Counted from the stretch's first letter, positions 9,830 through 19,164 are shown. The stretch is DNA of 64,000 nt from HKST-UBA178 sp965223815 (GCA_965223815.1 OZ245019.1:2046001-2110000), one strand, 5' to 3'. The notes: a model not told the origin generated them from the letters alone. Made by a program: numbers and translations.

Positions 9830-10723
9830 ATGCTTCGCATCGGACTGTTTCTCGCAACCAATTTCGCCGTCCTATTTATTCTAAATCTGGTCATTACGAT
9901 ACTGGGACTGAATCCACCAGGCGCCAGTTGGGTGCCAATGTTGATAATGGCTGGTGTGGTCGGTATGGCGGGCTCTTTCATTTCATTGATGATGTCAAAA
10001 TCCATAGCCAAGCGATCCTCAGGTGCGCGGGTGATAGAGTCGCCGCGGGACGAAACGGAACATTGGTTGGTCGATACGGTGGATAGATTCGCCGACGGGG
10101 CTGGCATCGGCAGACCTGAGGTAGCCTTGTTTAGGTCCTCCGCACCAAACGCCTTTGCAACGGGTGCCAACAAGAACAATGCACTTGTTGCCGTGAGTAC
10201 CGGTCTTCTGGAAACCATGGACAAAGATGAGGTAGAGGCTGTGCTCGGCCACGAGGTTACCCACGTCGCGAACGGCGACATGGTTACACTCTCCCTGTTG
10301 CAGGGCGTGGTCAATACCTTTGTAATTGTGCTCTCCCAGGTTATCTCTTCGCTGGTCGACCGCCACCAGGGTGGAGGCTATAACCGGACCGGATACGGAT
10401 TCGGGCGGGGAATAGGTTATCGCGCGACCTATATGCTGGCTCAGAGCGTACTCGGCTTCTTGGCGACACTGATTGTGCGCTGGTTTAGTCGACGGCGGGA
10501 GTATCGAGCAGATGCAGGAGGCGCTGCGTTAGCGGGTCGGGAAAACATGATCCGGGCGCTCGAACGGTTGGCGCAACTGCAAAAACCGGCTCAGCTACCC
10601 CTGCAAATGCAAGCCTTGGGTATCAACGGCGGGTTGCTCGGAGCGATCGGACTCAAGAAACTGACCATGACTCACCCGCCCTTGGTAGAGCGAATTGCTG
10701 CACTGCGCAACCTTCAGTATTAA
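9830..10723 (+). CDS. htpX: Protease HtpX (membrane zinc metalloprotease)
   Basis: M48-family inner-membrane protease that degrades misfolded membrane proteins. The protein of 297 residues has two N-terminal membrane helices (about 5-28 and 35-56), the zinc motif HEVTH (H141, E142, H145), two further hydrophobic stretches and the third metal ligand in RREYRADA near residue 222. The ATG at 9830 was chosen because GGAGGT precedes it and because HtpX proteins begin MLRI or similar; the frame is open for 34 codons upstream. Length matches the family (293 residues in E. coli). It stands alone, divergent from the nir operon. Family identity is secure. Confidence 0.96.
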   Translation: MLRIGLFLATNFAVLFILNLVITILGLNPPGASWVPMLIMAGVVGMAGSFISLMMSKSIAKRSSGARVIESPRDETEHWLVDTVDRFADGAGIGRPEVALFRSSAPNAFATGANKNNALVAVSTGLLETMDKDEVEAVLGHEVTHVANGDMVTLSLLQGVVNTFVIVLSQVISSLVDRHQGGGYNRTGYGFGRGIGYRATYMLAQSVLGFLATLIVRWFSRRREYRADAGGAALAGRENMIRALERLAQLQKPAQLPLQMQALGINGGLLGAIGLKKLTMTHPPLVERIAALRNLQY

Positions 10724-11225
10724 GAGACGCCTAGTCCACTCTGAGTTTTTTGCTGAGCTGTACTCAAAACCGGCAGCGATTGCGGGCTAGTCATATGTTC
10801 TTGCCTGGGCTTGCAAGAGAGCTGCGAATCCCCACTGCGTCGAGTATTTTTCAGGATATACATGATCTTCGACATGTTTATCAAACGCGGATTGTAAGAG
10901 TATTGGGGCCTGCAGTCGTGGCAAACAGGTGGTTTTGTGTCTGCATGTGCTGATCTAGGGAACAGCTTTCAAGTTCCCGCATGCCGACTTGGATCACAGC
11001 AAATTGAAAAAGCGAAACTTGTCTATAATTAACGTGTTGCCTAGACTAATTACGGAAAAAATGCGCTTCCAATGGCTCTGAATAGACGACTCTTTAAGAT
11101 TCTCGAGCCGGCGCTTCTTCCCAGGTGAGGCGCACTCGGTTTTCCCGGGAGGGGGTGTGCTTTCCCCTTGAGGCTGATGGTTGCCCCAATAGGCAAAAGC
11201 TCAAAGCAAGATGAGGATAATATTG
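10724..11225. other. Intergenic region upstream of the 2-oxoacid oxidoreductase operon
   Basis: About 500 bases without a convincing gene; a 67-codon frame at 10750-10953 has no ribosome site. A TATAAT block at 11024-11029 with TTGAAA 14 bases upstream is a weak promoter candidate, as the spacing is short. From 11100 to 11205 the leader becomes GC-rich and contains complementary blocks (such as GGCGC and GCGCA), which could fold, but it matches no riboswitch that I know. Confidence 0.4.
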
Positions 11226-13067
11226 ATGTCAGATCATGAAATCCGCACCGTACGACTCGAAGAAGACGAGGATTTCTCTACCACCCACTCCTATGGCAAG
11301 CGTATTGTTACTCCCATTCGATTTTCCACCGATCCCCGGGACGTCGGTTGGGTAAGAGAGAATATTCCCTGTCAGACGGCTTGTCCGGCGGATACCAATG
11401 TTCCAGCCTACATTCGTACGATAACGGAGGAGCGGTTTGGTCGGTCTTACGAGTTGAACCGCTTGGCCAATGTGTTACCTGGTGTGCTCGGGAGAATCTG
11501 CTCCAGGCCCTGTGAAGACGCCTGCCGCCATGGTTGGCCCGGTAACGGCGAACCCGTCGCTATCTGCCATCTAAAGCGCGTTGCTGCCGACCACAAGCAA
11601 GTAGGGCATCGCATCACGGAGGATCTCTACACACCTACCGAGAAGAAAGTTGCCATCGTGGGCGCAGGACCGGCGGGATTGGCGGCCGCCCATGATCTGA
11701 CCACACTGGGGCATGATGTCACGATATTCGAGAAGGAAGAGAGGCCCGGCGGTATGCTTTCATACGGCATACCGGAGTTTCGTCTACCACGAGATCTGCT
11801 GCAACTGGAGATTCACAACACCATCCGTCTCGGGGTCGATCTCAAAACCGGTGTCAGCATTGGTAGCGGTGAGAGCGATGTGAAAGTTACTGAGCTGTTA
11901 AGGGAATACGACGCTGTTTTACTGACAACAGGGTGCGCTGCAGCCATCCCGTTGCCGCTGCGCAATGTTGACTCCGGCGAGGATGTATCCACCCGTGTGG
12001 AAAATGTCGAGAATGGCCTGGACTTTCTGATGGAGCTCCATCGTGGCGAGAAGAAACAGGTTGGTAAGAGGGTAGCGGTTGTCGGGGCCGGATTCACGGC
12101 CTTGGATTGTGCCAGAGTGGCAAAGAGACTGGGTGCGGAGGAAGTCACTATACACATCCGTACCACGGAGGAGTACATACCGGTAACCAAGGATGAGATA
12201 TATCAGGCGAAGCGGGAGGGTGTCAGCATTCATGGATTGAGGACCCCGGTCGAGCTTCTGCTGGATGAGGACGGCAAATTCAGGGGGGTGAAATTTGTGC
12301 AAAACCGCCTTGGCGGCTGGCGCAGTGGCGGGCGTCGCCAGGCCATTCCCATTGAAGGGTCGGAATTTGATGAACCCTGCGACACTCTGTTAATCGCAAT
12401 CGGTCAGAAGACGGTTACTGACATCCTCGACGTTCAGGTTGATCTCGACCAGTGGGGGAATATCCGCCTAGGTCAGGATGGCATGGCATCCATACCGGGA
12501 TTGTTTTCCGCGGGTGATTTCGTAAACGGGGCCAGTACTGTGGTGGAGGCCGTCGGTCATGCCCGGAAGCTTTCGGTAAAGATGGATACCTGGTTGATGG
12601 GTCGGGAACGGCGTAAAAAGGTGGTAAAGATCTCATCAGTGGATGAGCCTTTGCGCCAGCGCTCTTTTGATTTTATTCCCCGTCAGGAGATGCCCACCGA
12701 ACCCATTAGCACCCGCATCCACTCTGGAGACAAAGAGGTGGAGACCGGGTACGACATTCAACTGGGGCTGGAGGAGGCGAAACGCTGTTATCTCTGTTAT
12801 CACAAGTACGAGATAGACGTTGATAACTGCACCTACTGCCGGGCCTGTATCGAGGTGGCGCCGCGCAACTGCATCAAGATGGTGGATGGTGTCGAGATCC
12901 AAGCGGACGGAACCTACGGTTCATTGCACGAGGCCAATGAATGGGACAAGGTCGGTGCCATCTGGATTGACAATAACGAATGTATCCGCTGCGGGGCTTG
13001 TTTCAAAGTCTGTCCGACCAAGTGCATCTCCATAACCAGAAACGAGATATTTTATCAGGACCTGTAA
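11226..13067 (+). CDS. GltD-like NAD(P)H flavoprotein with C-terminal 2x[4Fe-4S] ferredoxin domain
   Basis: Resembles the glutamate synthase small subunit but here serves, by context, as an electron-transfer partner of the downstream 2-oxoacid oxidoreductase. The N-terminal part has the cysteine-rich Fe-S region seen in GltD and dihydropyrimidine dehydrogenase (CQTACPADTNVP, CSRPCEDAC), then an FAD Rossmann motif (GAGPAGLAAAHDL), an NAD(P) motif (GAGFTALDCARVA) and a C-terminal ferredoxin (CTYCRACIEVAP, CIRCGACFKVCP). I start at ATG 11226, which has GAGGAT six bases upstream; another in-frame ATG lies at 11211 without a ribosome site. The next gene begins two bases after the stop, so they are co-transcribed. 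No gltB is present, which argues against a glutamate synthase role. Confidence 0.88.
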   Translation: MSDHEIRTVRLEEDEDFSTTHSYGKRIVTPIRFSTDPRDVGWVRENIPCQTACPADTNVPAYIRTITEERFGRSYELNRLANVLPGVLGRICSRPCEDACRHGWPGNGEPVAICHLKRVAADHKQVGHRITEDLYTPTEKKVAIVGAGPAGLAAAHDLTTLGHDVTIFEKEERPGGMLSYGIPEFRLPRDLLQLEIHNTIRLGVDLKTGVSIGSGESDVKVTELLREYDAVLLTTGCAAAIPLPLRNVDSGEDVSTRVENVENGLDFLMELHRGEKKQVGKRVAVVGAGFTALDCARVAKRLGAEEVTIHIRTTEEYIPVTKDEIYQAKREGVSIHGLRTPVELLLDEDGKFRGVKFVQNRLGGWRSGGRRQAIPIEGSEFDEPCDTLLIAIGQKTVTDILDVQVDLDQWGNIRLGQDGMASIPGLFSAGDFVNGASTVVEAVGHARKLSVKMDTWLMGRERRKKVVKISSVDEPLRQRSFDFIPRQEMPTEPISTRIHSGDKEVETGYDIQLGLEEAKRCYLCYHKYEIDVDNCTYCRACIEVAPRNCIKMVDGVEIQADGTYGSLHEANEWDKVGAIWIDNNECIRCGACFKVCPTKCISITRNEIFYQDL

Positions 13068-13069
13068 CT

Positions 13070-14101
13070 ATGGCTTCGACCCAGCATTATGTGATCATCG
13101 GTAATGGTGTAGCCGGCAATGAAGCTGCATACTGCCTGCGACAGCGGGATCCCGATAGCCGCATTACGATTATTACTGCGGGTCGGCTGCTGTTTTACAG
13201 CCGCTATGAACTGCCCCGTCTGTTTCACGAGACCTGCGATTGGCGCGACTTTCTGGTGAATCCCGTCGAGTATTATGTTGAAAACCGTATTAATGTGCGG
13301 CGCAACAGCTTTGTGACCCACGTGGATGCAAACAGGCGAACCCTAAACCTTGCCCACAAAGAGGAGATTTCCTACAGCCAACTCTTGGTTGCAAGCGGTG
13401 GTGCCTCATATCTGCCGGCGGAGTTGAGTGAGTTCGCACCTCTGCTCAACCATTTTAGTTTGTACTCAGCCGCCTGCAAAGTGCGCGATATTCTGCCGAA
13501 GAAAGGCAAGGTGGTCATGCTCGGCGGTGATGTCCTGGGCCTCGATCTGGCGCGCAATCTTGTCAATGAGGGATACCAAATTGTCCTGGTTGCCGCAGAA
13601 CAGACGTTTTGGCCCCATCGGGTCGACCCCGATGAGCGAACGCTATTCCTGGGTGCGCTCAGGGATATGGGGGTAGAGGTAATCGAAGATGTGAAGATCG
13701 AGCAGATTCAACAGGGTGCGCCGGGAATGTCGGCTCGCCACATTATCTTCGACGATGGTCGAGAGGTTTTTGCAGACGTGGTGATGCCCTTCATGGGCTT
13801 GTCACCGGCGGCTGACTTTATGATGGGCTCCGGGGTTGATTTTGAGCGTGGCCTTCTGGTCAGCACAAGTCTGCAGACCACTGATCCCAATATCTGGGCC
13901 GCTGGAGATGTGTGCCAGATATGGTCGCCGGAGGAGAACCAGTATCGTTTCTACTACGGCTGGAAGAATGTCAAGAAGATGGGTGAAATCGCAGCAAGAA
14001 ACATGACTGGGGACGATATTCGCTGGGAAACGGCTACCGACCAGAAAATGTACATCGACGATAATAATCAGATAGTTTCCCCATATTGGGAACATGACTA
14101 G
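13070..14101 (+). CDS. FAD-dependent pyridine nucleotide-disulfide oxidoreductase family protein
   Basis: A flavoprotein of 343 residues with an N-terminal FAD-binding motif (GNGVAGNEAAYCL), an NAD(P) motif about residue 145 (LGGDVLGLDLARNL) and the late FAD motif (IWAAGDVCQI). It resembles the N-terminal oxidoreductase domain of NirB and rubredoxin reductases. ATG 13070 is chosen because it lies two bases after the stop of the previous gene; the longer frame starting at 12980 would overlap it. Wedged between the GltD-like protein and the 2-oxoacid oxidoreductase alpha subunit, it probably carries electrons between ferredoxin and NAD(P)H in that complex. This role is inferred from the operon only. 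Confidence 0.88.
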   Translation: MASTQHYVIIGNGVAGNEAAYCLRQRDPDSRITIITAGRLLFYSRYELPRLFHETCDWRDFLVNPVEYYVENRINVRRNSFVTHVDANRRTLNLAHKEEISYSQLLVASGGASYLPAELSEFAPLLNHFSLYSAACKVRDILPKKGKVVMLGGDVLGLDLARNLVNEGYQIVLVAAEQTFWPHRVDPDERTLFLGALRDMGVEVIEDVKIEQIQQGAPGMSARHIIFDDGREVFADVVMPFMGLSPAADFMMGSGVDFERGLLVSTSLQTTDPNIWAAGDVCQIWSPEENQYRFYYGWKNVKKMGEIAARNMTGDDIRWETATDQKMYIDDNNQIVSPYWEHD

Positions 14102-14110
14102 AGTGGCACG

Positions 14111-15904
14111 ATGACAGAGACTGATATTCAATTGATGTTTTGCGGCTCGGCGGGTGATGGCACTATCGCGGTTGGGGACATCTTCAAGCGGGCCATGGCG
14201 AAGGCAGGTTACAAGGTTATCGCCTTTGACATCTATCCACCGGAAATAAGGGGGTTCGGAAAGTGTATCTCGCGGGTGCGAGTAACATCCAGGCAAGCCT
14301 ACTCCCTGAAGCATCAATCGGATGTCTTGGTATCCCTCAATGACAGCTACGCCATCCCCCATGTACCCGAGGTAAGGGATTTCGGGAGCGTGATCTACGA
14401 TAACGCTCCCATAGCGCCCATGTCAGAAGGCGAACATATCTCCGGACATCTGCTTCCGGGGCAACTTCCCTATGGATTGAGCATCCGTGAGATCAGCGAC
14501 CAGACTACCGGGGGTGCCAAGTCGAAAAACATAGTGGCTTTGGGCTATCTTGCGGGTCTATTCGGCATGCGACGGGAACCCTTCCATTCGATCATCAAGG
14601 ATAAATTTAAAAATAAAGACCCGGTCATCAGCGAATCGAATCTACTGGCATTCGATACCGCCTATGAGCAGGGTGAGTCGGTTTTTCGCCTCGACTTCAT
14701 CGAACTGGGCGAGCCGGAGACCCAGGATATTGGCAACAAGGTGCAGATGATGACGGGCAATGCTGCCGTGGTTCGCGGCTGCCTGGACGCAGGGCTCGAT
14801 AATTTTTTCGGCTATCCCATTACCCCTGCGACTTCTATCATGGAGATGCTCGCCACAGAGTTGCCGAGACGGGGTGGGCGTCTGCTGCAAACCGAAGATG
14901 AAATTTCAGCAATCGCCGCGACTATCGGAGCGGGGTATGCCGGGACAAGGGCGGCTACGGCTACCTCCGGGCCAGGTCTCGCCTTGATGGCCGAGATGCT
15001 GGGCTTGGGTGTAATCGGAGAAGTGCCCTCGGTGATATTTTGCTCGCAGCGGGGCGGGCCCTCGACCGGTATGCCAACGAAAACCGAACAGTCGGACTTG
15101 CACCTGGCGGTATTCGGTGGAGCTGGGGATGCCCAGCGGATCGTGCTTGCTCCCACTAATGTCGAAGGTGCATACAAATGTGCGGGCAAAGCCTTTGAAA
15201 TGGCGGAGAAGTACCAGACACCCGTGATCGTGCTGCTGGATCTCTATCTGTCCAACCGATACGAAACGGTGGTTTTACCGCGTCAGAATCCCTTTGAGGC
15301 GGACAGTAGCAAACACCGCACCCATATTGAGCGTGGTGTTCCCTACAACCGATTCGCTTTTACCGATGACAATATCAGTCCTCGAACTATTCCAGGGGAG
15401 GAGGGTGGCATCCATATCGTCACCGGCTTAGAACATAATGAGGCAGGGAGGCCGAACGACCAGGCCGATATGCACTCGAAAATGAGCGAGAAACGGCATA
15501 AAAAGCTACTCGCAGCACTCGATCATCCCGGTATTACTATTCACAGGCGTTTCGGAGAGGAAGGCGAAGCGGATGTGGGAATCCTGGGTTGGGGTTCCAC
15601 CTTCGGCGAGATTCTAGAGGCTATGCTGATGGCCCGAGCCGAGGGAATAAACTGTTCCGCCATGAAAGTGGTGATGCTCTCGCCGCTGCCGAGCCAGGCC
15701 ATACTGGATTATTTTGCAGACTGCAAAGAAATTTTGGTTCCTGAGCTCAACTATGAAGGTCAGTTTGCCAACCTGGTGGCAGCGGTCGTTCCGAAACCCT
15801 TTACCCGCCTAAATCGGGTTCCAGGTGTGCCGATGCGTGTCGCAGACATTCTCGGTGAAATTAGGCGTCTTGCCAATCGAACCAAGTCATCCACGGCGGC
15901 GTAG
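14111..15904 (+). CDS. 2-oxoacid:acceptor oxidoreductase, fused gamma-alpha subunit
   Basis: Catalytic subunit of a ferredoxin-linked 2-oxoacid oxidoreductase, most like 2-oxoglutarate oxidoreductase (KorA/OorA). Residues about 1-190 form the gamma domain (FCGSAGDGTIAVGD; YPPEIRGFGKC) and 210-597 the pyrimidine-binding alpha domain with FGYPITPATSIME and the glutamate-bearing LLQTEDEISAIAA. The enzyme uses CoA, TPP and Fe-S to interconvert a 2-oxoacid and its acyl-CoA; in reverse it would fix CO2 in the reductive TCA cycle. It begins nine bases after the preceding stop and is followed by the beta subunit. Substrate preference (2-oxoglutarate over pyruvate or branched-chain acids) is inferred from resemblance, not proven. 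Confidence 0.9.
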   Translation: MTETDIQLMFCGSAGDGTIAVGDIFKRAMAKAGYKVIAFDIYPPEIRGFGKCISRVRVTSRQAYSLKHQSDVLVSLNDSYAIPHVPEVRDFGSVIYDNAPIAPMSEGEHISGHLLPGQLPYGLSIREISDQTTGGAKSKNIVALGYLAGLFGMRREPFHSIIKDKFKNKDPVISESNLLAFDTAYEQGESVFRLDFIELGEPETQDIGNKVQMMTGNAAVVRGCLDAGLDNFFGYPITPATSIMEMLATELPRRGGRLLQTEDEISAIAATIGAGYAGTRAATATSGPGLALMAEMLGLGVIGEVPSVIFCSQRGGPSTGMPTKTEQSDLHLAVFGGAGDAQRIVLAPTNVEGAYKCAGKAFEMAEKYQTPVIVLLDLYLSNRYETVVLPRQNPFEADSSKHRTHIERGVPYNRFAFTDDNISPRTIPGEEGGIHIVTGLEHNEAGRPNDQADMHSKMSEKRHKKLLAALDHPGITIHRRFGEEGEADVGILGWGSTFGEILEAMLMARAEGINCSAMKVVMLSPLPSQAILDYFADCKEILVPELNYEGQFANLVAAVVPKPFTRLNRVPGVPMRVADILGEIRRLANRTKSSTAA

Positions 15905-15937
15905 ACTTATTAGGGGTTGTCAACAGAGGCTCAATCC

Positions 15938-16819
15938 ATGGGTAATTTAAGAAAACCAGTCTATTTGGAAGAAAAATTACAAGAAGTGCGGACAAGCGGG
16001 CGCCTTAATATCCGTTCCAAGGCGCTGCCAACCTGGTGCCCCGGTTGCGGGTATTTTAGCATTGTCGACGGCGTGGCAATGGCGATCAATGAGCTACAGA
16101 TCAATCAAAAAGATGTCACTATAGTTTCCGGTATCGGCTGCGCTTCGCGCTTTCCGTTTTTTCTGGATACTTACGGTTTTCATACGCTTCATGGCCGCAC
16201 TTTGCCAGTGGCAACGGGAATCAAGGTTGCCAACGACAAACTAACGGTTCTGGCTATCGGAGGTGACGGGGATGCGTTTGCTATTGGCGGCGCCCATATA
16301 CCTCATGCTGCCAGGCGCAATGTAGATATCACTTACCTGGTTTTCGACAACGGGATATATGGCCTGACTAAAGGGCAAACTTCGCCCACTTCGACACTCG
16401 GCTTTACCACCAGTACCTCCCCCTATGAAAACAAGGATCAGCCTCTGAATCCACTCTTGATGATGTTATCTTACGGTGCCAGTTGGGTGGCCCAAAGCTA
16501 TGCCGGTGAACCGCGTCATCTAAGTAGTATGATCACCAAGGCTATCGCTCATCGGGGGTTTTCCTACCTTCATATTCTCTCTCCTTGTGTCACGTTTGAT
16601 AAGACGTCAAGGACCTACACGAACCTCAAGGCTCAGGTACAGCGGTTACCGGAGGATCATGACAGCTCCGACAAACTGGCTGCAATAAATTGCGCGATGG
16701 ATACTAATAGTCCACCGATCGGACTCTTCTACAAAGAGACACGTGAGACCCTCTCCGATAACATGAATCTGATTATCGAAAAGGCACGAGGGCGGGGGGC
16801 ACGGGCTTCGTCAGTCTAG
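15938..16819 (+). CDS. 2-oxoacid:ferredoxin oxidoreductase beta subunit (TPP-binding)
   Basis: Partner of the preceding alpha subunit. The protein has the conserved Fe-S/TPP entry motif LPTWCPGCGY near residue 35, a second cysteine in SGIGCASRFP, and the TPP/Mg motif GGDGDAFAIGG followed by the N of FDNGIYGLTKGQ. The TKGQ-S-T stretch is typical of KorB-type beta subunits. I start at ATG 15938, eight bases after GAGG; a TTG at 15917 is also in frame but its AGGGG abuts it. It lacks a ferredoxin domain of its own, so the Fe-S clusters of the GltD-like protein likely complete the complex. Last gene of the four-gene operon. Confidence 0.92.
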   Translation: MGNLRKPVYLEEKLQEVRTSGRLNIRSKALPTWCPGCGYFSIVDGVAMAINELQINQKDVTIVSGIGCASRFPFFLDTYGFHTLHGRTLPVATGIKVANDKLTVLAIGGDGDAFAIGGAHIPHAARRNVDITYLVFDNGIYGLTKGQTSPTSTLGFTTSTSPYENKDQPLNPLLMMLSYGASWVAQSYAGEPRHLSSMITKAIAHRGFSYLHILSPCVTFDKTSRTYTNLKAQVQRLPEDHDSSDKLAAINCAMDTNSPPIGLFYKETRETLSDNMNLIIEKARGRGARASSV

Positions 16820-16926
16820 AACTGGAGATAAGGTGTACTATCAGTTGCTGATCTATTGGAAAATAGAAGTGCGTCATTTTCCCAACTGTTCAACATGGCG
16901 CGGGGAATACCCTTATCGCAGGCTTT

Positions 16927-18066
16927 TCAAGCCCTGTTAGTATCGGCGGGCATTGGCGGGTTGGTTGGTGTTCGTACACAGTTCTTTCCGTCTCGCTTGG
17001 CCTGGTAGACACTCGTATCCGCTGCGCGTATCAGGTCTTCATGATCTTGCATGTCGTAAGAACGCGTTGCGAGGCCAATACTTACACTGCCTTTCCAGGT
17101 TGTTTCACCGGTGGGTACCCTTAGATTCGATACTGCATCCCGAGTCAATTCAGCGACTATCATGCCGCCCTTGTTGTCTGTGTTAGGGCAGATGATAAGA
17201 AACTCATCGCCGCCTAATCGGCACACCACGTCGTCGTTCCGAACAGAATGCTGTAGTGTTTTAGCCAGTTGGCAAAGCACCTCATCTCCAGCATCGTGGC
17301 CGTAAGTGTCATTGACCTCTTTAAAATGGTCAGCATCTATCATCATGCAAGATAGGGAAGAATTAGACGCTAGGGATTCGCTCCACAGGGTTTTGAGCCA
17401 CCGTATCGCGTGACGGCGATTTGGCAAGCCAGTCAGAGCGTCGGTTAAGGCCAGTTCTTCAAGGTGAAGATTTAACTCCATGAGTTCTTTGGTTCGTTCA
17501 GCGACCTTCAGTTCCAGGGTTTGATTAACCCTGACCAACTCCTTATTACGTGCTGAGACTTGCTGAAACAGCTCATTCAAAGCGGTAAGTAGGGGCTCTT
17601 TAGCGCTATCTTGCCCGATCTCTCTTGACTCATAGGCGTCGCTGGGACTTGATCCGGTCTCAATGGCCTTAATCTGCCTAGCCATGTCTTGGTCTGAGCC
17701 AAGAATGTGATAGGTCAGCCATTGAGTGAGAAACGCCAGTAGATTCCTCGCGGCATCCGGGTTTTCCTCAGAAATGCTGGCGTGCATCGATACCACATCC
17801 TGCAGAAAACTCTGGTGCTCCCTAATGTGATTGCTGGTGTGTCGCTCGTCGACACCATATTGAGATATTAATTTTTCTTCATCTTCAAAGTGCTGCTCAG
17901 CGTAATCCGACAGTTGCTGAAATACCCCCTCGATATCTTCAAGGACTAACTCATTTTCTGTAACGAGTGCGCCGAATTGATTAATGATATCTACGAGTCG
18001 GCGATGTTGTTGGTCGACGGTAGGTAACTCGGTTACAAAACATTGATCCCACTGAAACGCACCCAT
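16927..18066 (-). CDS. Bacteriohemerythrin-GGDEF diguanylate cyclase
   Basis: Makes cyclic di-GMP, probably in response to oxygen or redox state. Residues about 8-135 form a hemerythrin domain with the expected diiron ligands (VDQQHRRL, EQHFEDEE, SNHIREHQ, TYHILGSD), 165-210 are a coiled coil, and 210-370 the GGDEF domain with an intact RLGGDEF site and an RNDD inhibitory (RxxD) site five residues before it. No EAL domain is present. It faces away from its neighbours and appears monocistronic. The hemerythrin ligands look complete, so an O2- or NO-binding input is likely from family knowledge. The fourfold question of which c-di-GMP receptor is used cannot be answered here. Confidence 0.94.
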   Translation of the reverse strand: MGAFQWDQCFVTELPTVDQQHRRLVDIINQFGALVTENELVLEDIEGVFQQLSDYAEQHFEDEEKLISQYGVDERHTSNHIREHQSFLQDVVSMHASISEENPDAARNLLAFLTQWLTYHILGSDQDMARQIKAIETGSSPSDAYESREIGQDSAKEPLLTALNELFQQVSARNKELVRVNQTLELKVAERTKELMELNLHLEELALTDALTGLPNRRHAIRWLKTLWSESLASNSSLSCMMIDADHFKEVNDTYGHDAGDEVLCQLAKTLQHSVRNDDVVCRLGGDEFLIICPNTDNKGGMIVAELTRDAVSNLRVPTGETTWKGSVSIGLATRSYDMQDHEDLIRAADTSVYQAKRDGKNCVRTPTNPPMPADTNRA

Positions 18067-18897
18067 AGTGTATTTCCTTATATATAGTTTGAACGGATCT
18101 ACTGATTCAAGGAGTGGTTCTGCTAAGGTAAACGCCTTTTCCCGACCTCTTAATCTTTCGCTTTGCTTCCTCTATGATGCAATTTTCAACAAGCTATCGA
18201 TTGTGTCAATATCCTGGGCTTTCACCCTTTGGAGATTTCGATGCTGCTGCGCCTGTTTTACCGAGGTTTTCAGTCATTCTCTGAATGAGAAGGGGTATCG
18301 ATAATCTTTCCATAGCAATTAAAAACCGCTACAACATCGATCTTCTTTGTAGGCGTAAGCTCACTGATCAGAACTCTAGGTTGGTGATCACGCTCTGGTG
18401 TGTGATGCAATGCGTACTGCGCCGGCCGAGGAGATCAAGACGAAGAATGCAGGCAAGACCTGTGTCCTGGAATTCATCCGCACCTGTGAGTTGGGCGATC
18501 CATTTGGTTCTGATGCATTATGCAAACCAGTTCGCTATCTGGAAAAGTGCAAAGATTATGTCCGATAGTAAAATTTTCACTTTACAAATAAAGGCGGGAA
18601 ACCTCGCTTGAGGTTTACTTTTTTTTACGTACAAAATTATTGAAGAGTGTGTCGCATTTTGCGTAAAAACTCAGGCGAAGAGGGTGAGCTGGTGCGCAGT
18701 GCGGAAGATTTATAACAGCCTGAAAAATCCTGGAAAATTTAATGAGATATCGATATACAGCGTAGGTGTGTTCGCCTGTTTTTGAATTTGTGACACCGTC
18801 CTCGGATTCGAATCCCACCCTGGTGATTCACTATTCCTACAGGCGGTGATTGGCATCGACTGTAGGGAACTGAATAACTACCCATGAGGAGTGCTCT
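18067..18897. other. Large gap before the EF-hand gene
   Basis: About 830 bases with no strong gene. The only coherent frame is a 52-codon one at 18410-18568 (listed separately). The minus-strand frame at 18615-18818 shows no ribosome site. A palindromic stretch near 18800-18812 (GGATTCGAATCC) looks like a tRNA T-arm, but no other part of a tRNA is present. Confidence 0.5.
18410..18568 (+). CDS. Possible small cysteine-containing protein (52 residues)
   Basis: The frame reads MRTAPAEEIKTKN followed by TCVLEFIRTCELGDPFG, ALCKP and LEKCKDYV, with four cysteines and balanced charged residues, which looks more protein-like than chance. There is no clear ribosome site, and a stop lies 11 codons upstream. 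I do not recognise it. It may be a remnant of a larger gene or noise. Confidence 0.25.
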   Translation: MRTAPAEEIKTKNAGKTCVLEFIRTCELGDPFGSDALCKPVRYLEKCKDYVR

Positions 18898-19149
18898 ATG
18901 AAAATCAAATATCTGGCTGTCAACGCTATCTTCACGACCGGTCTTTTGATGATGGCCGGAGCTTATTCAGAGGAAGCAAACTTCAAGGCACTTGATGCTG
19001 ACGGCGATGGCTACATCTCGATGTCCGAAGCCGACCAGGATCCCATGTTGAAGGAAAGCTGGAATGCTATCGATAGCAATCAAGATGGCATGGTAGAGAA
19101 GGCTGAGTTCAGTGCCTTCGAAGAGAAGGCGGAAAAGCCTGCCGAGTAG
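18898..19149 (+). CDS. Exported EF-hand calcium-binding protein
   Basis: An 83-residue protein with an N-terminal signal sequence (about 1-23) and two EF-hand loops: DADGDGYISMSE at 33-44 and DSNQDGMVEKAE at 59-70. Positions 1, 3, 5 and 12 of both loops carry calcium ligands (D-D-D-E; D-N-D-E). It is probably periplasmic. GAGGAG lies ahead of the ATG and a hairpin terminator follows, so it is a single-gene unit. The partner and function are unknown; small EF-hand proteins of this type are common in Gammaproteobacteria and may buffer calcium or act as a sensor. Confidence 0.88.
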   Translation: MKIKYLAVNAIFTTGLLMMAGAYSEEANFKALDADGDGYISMSEADQDPMLKESWNAIDSNQDGMVEKAEFSAFEEKAEKPAE

Positions 19150-19164
19150 TTGACAAGTGATACA

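Noticed and set aside
18615..18818. 67-codon minus-strand frame
   Set aside because: No ribosome site, no domain, runs through low-complexity sequence.
18795..18825. tRNA-like T-arm GGATTCGAATCC
   Set aside because: No acceptor stem, anticodon arm or CCA end found; probably a chance palindrome.
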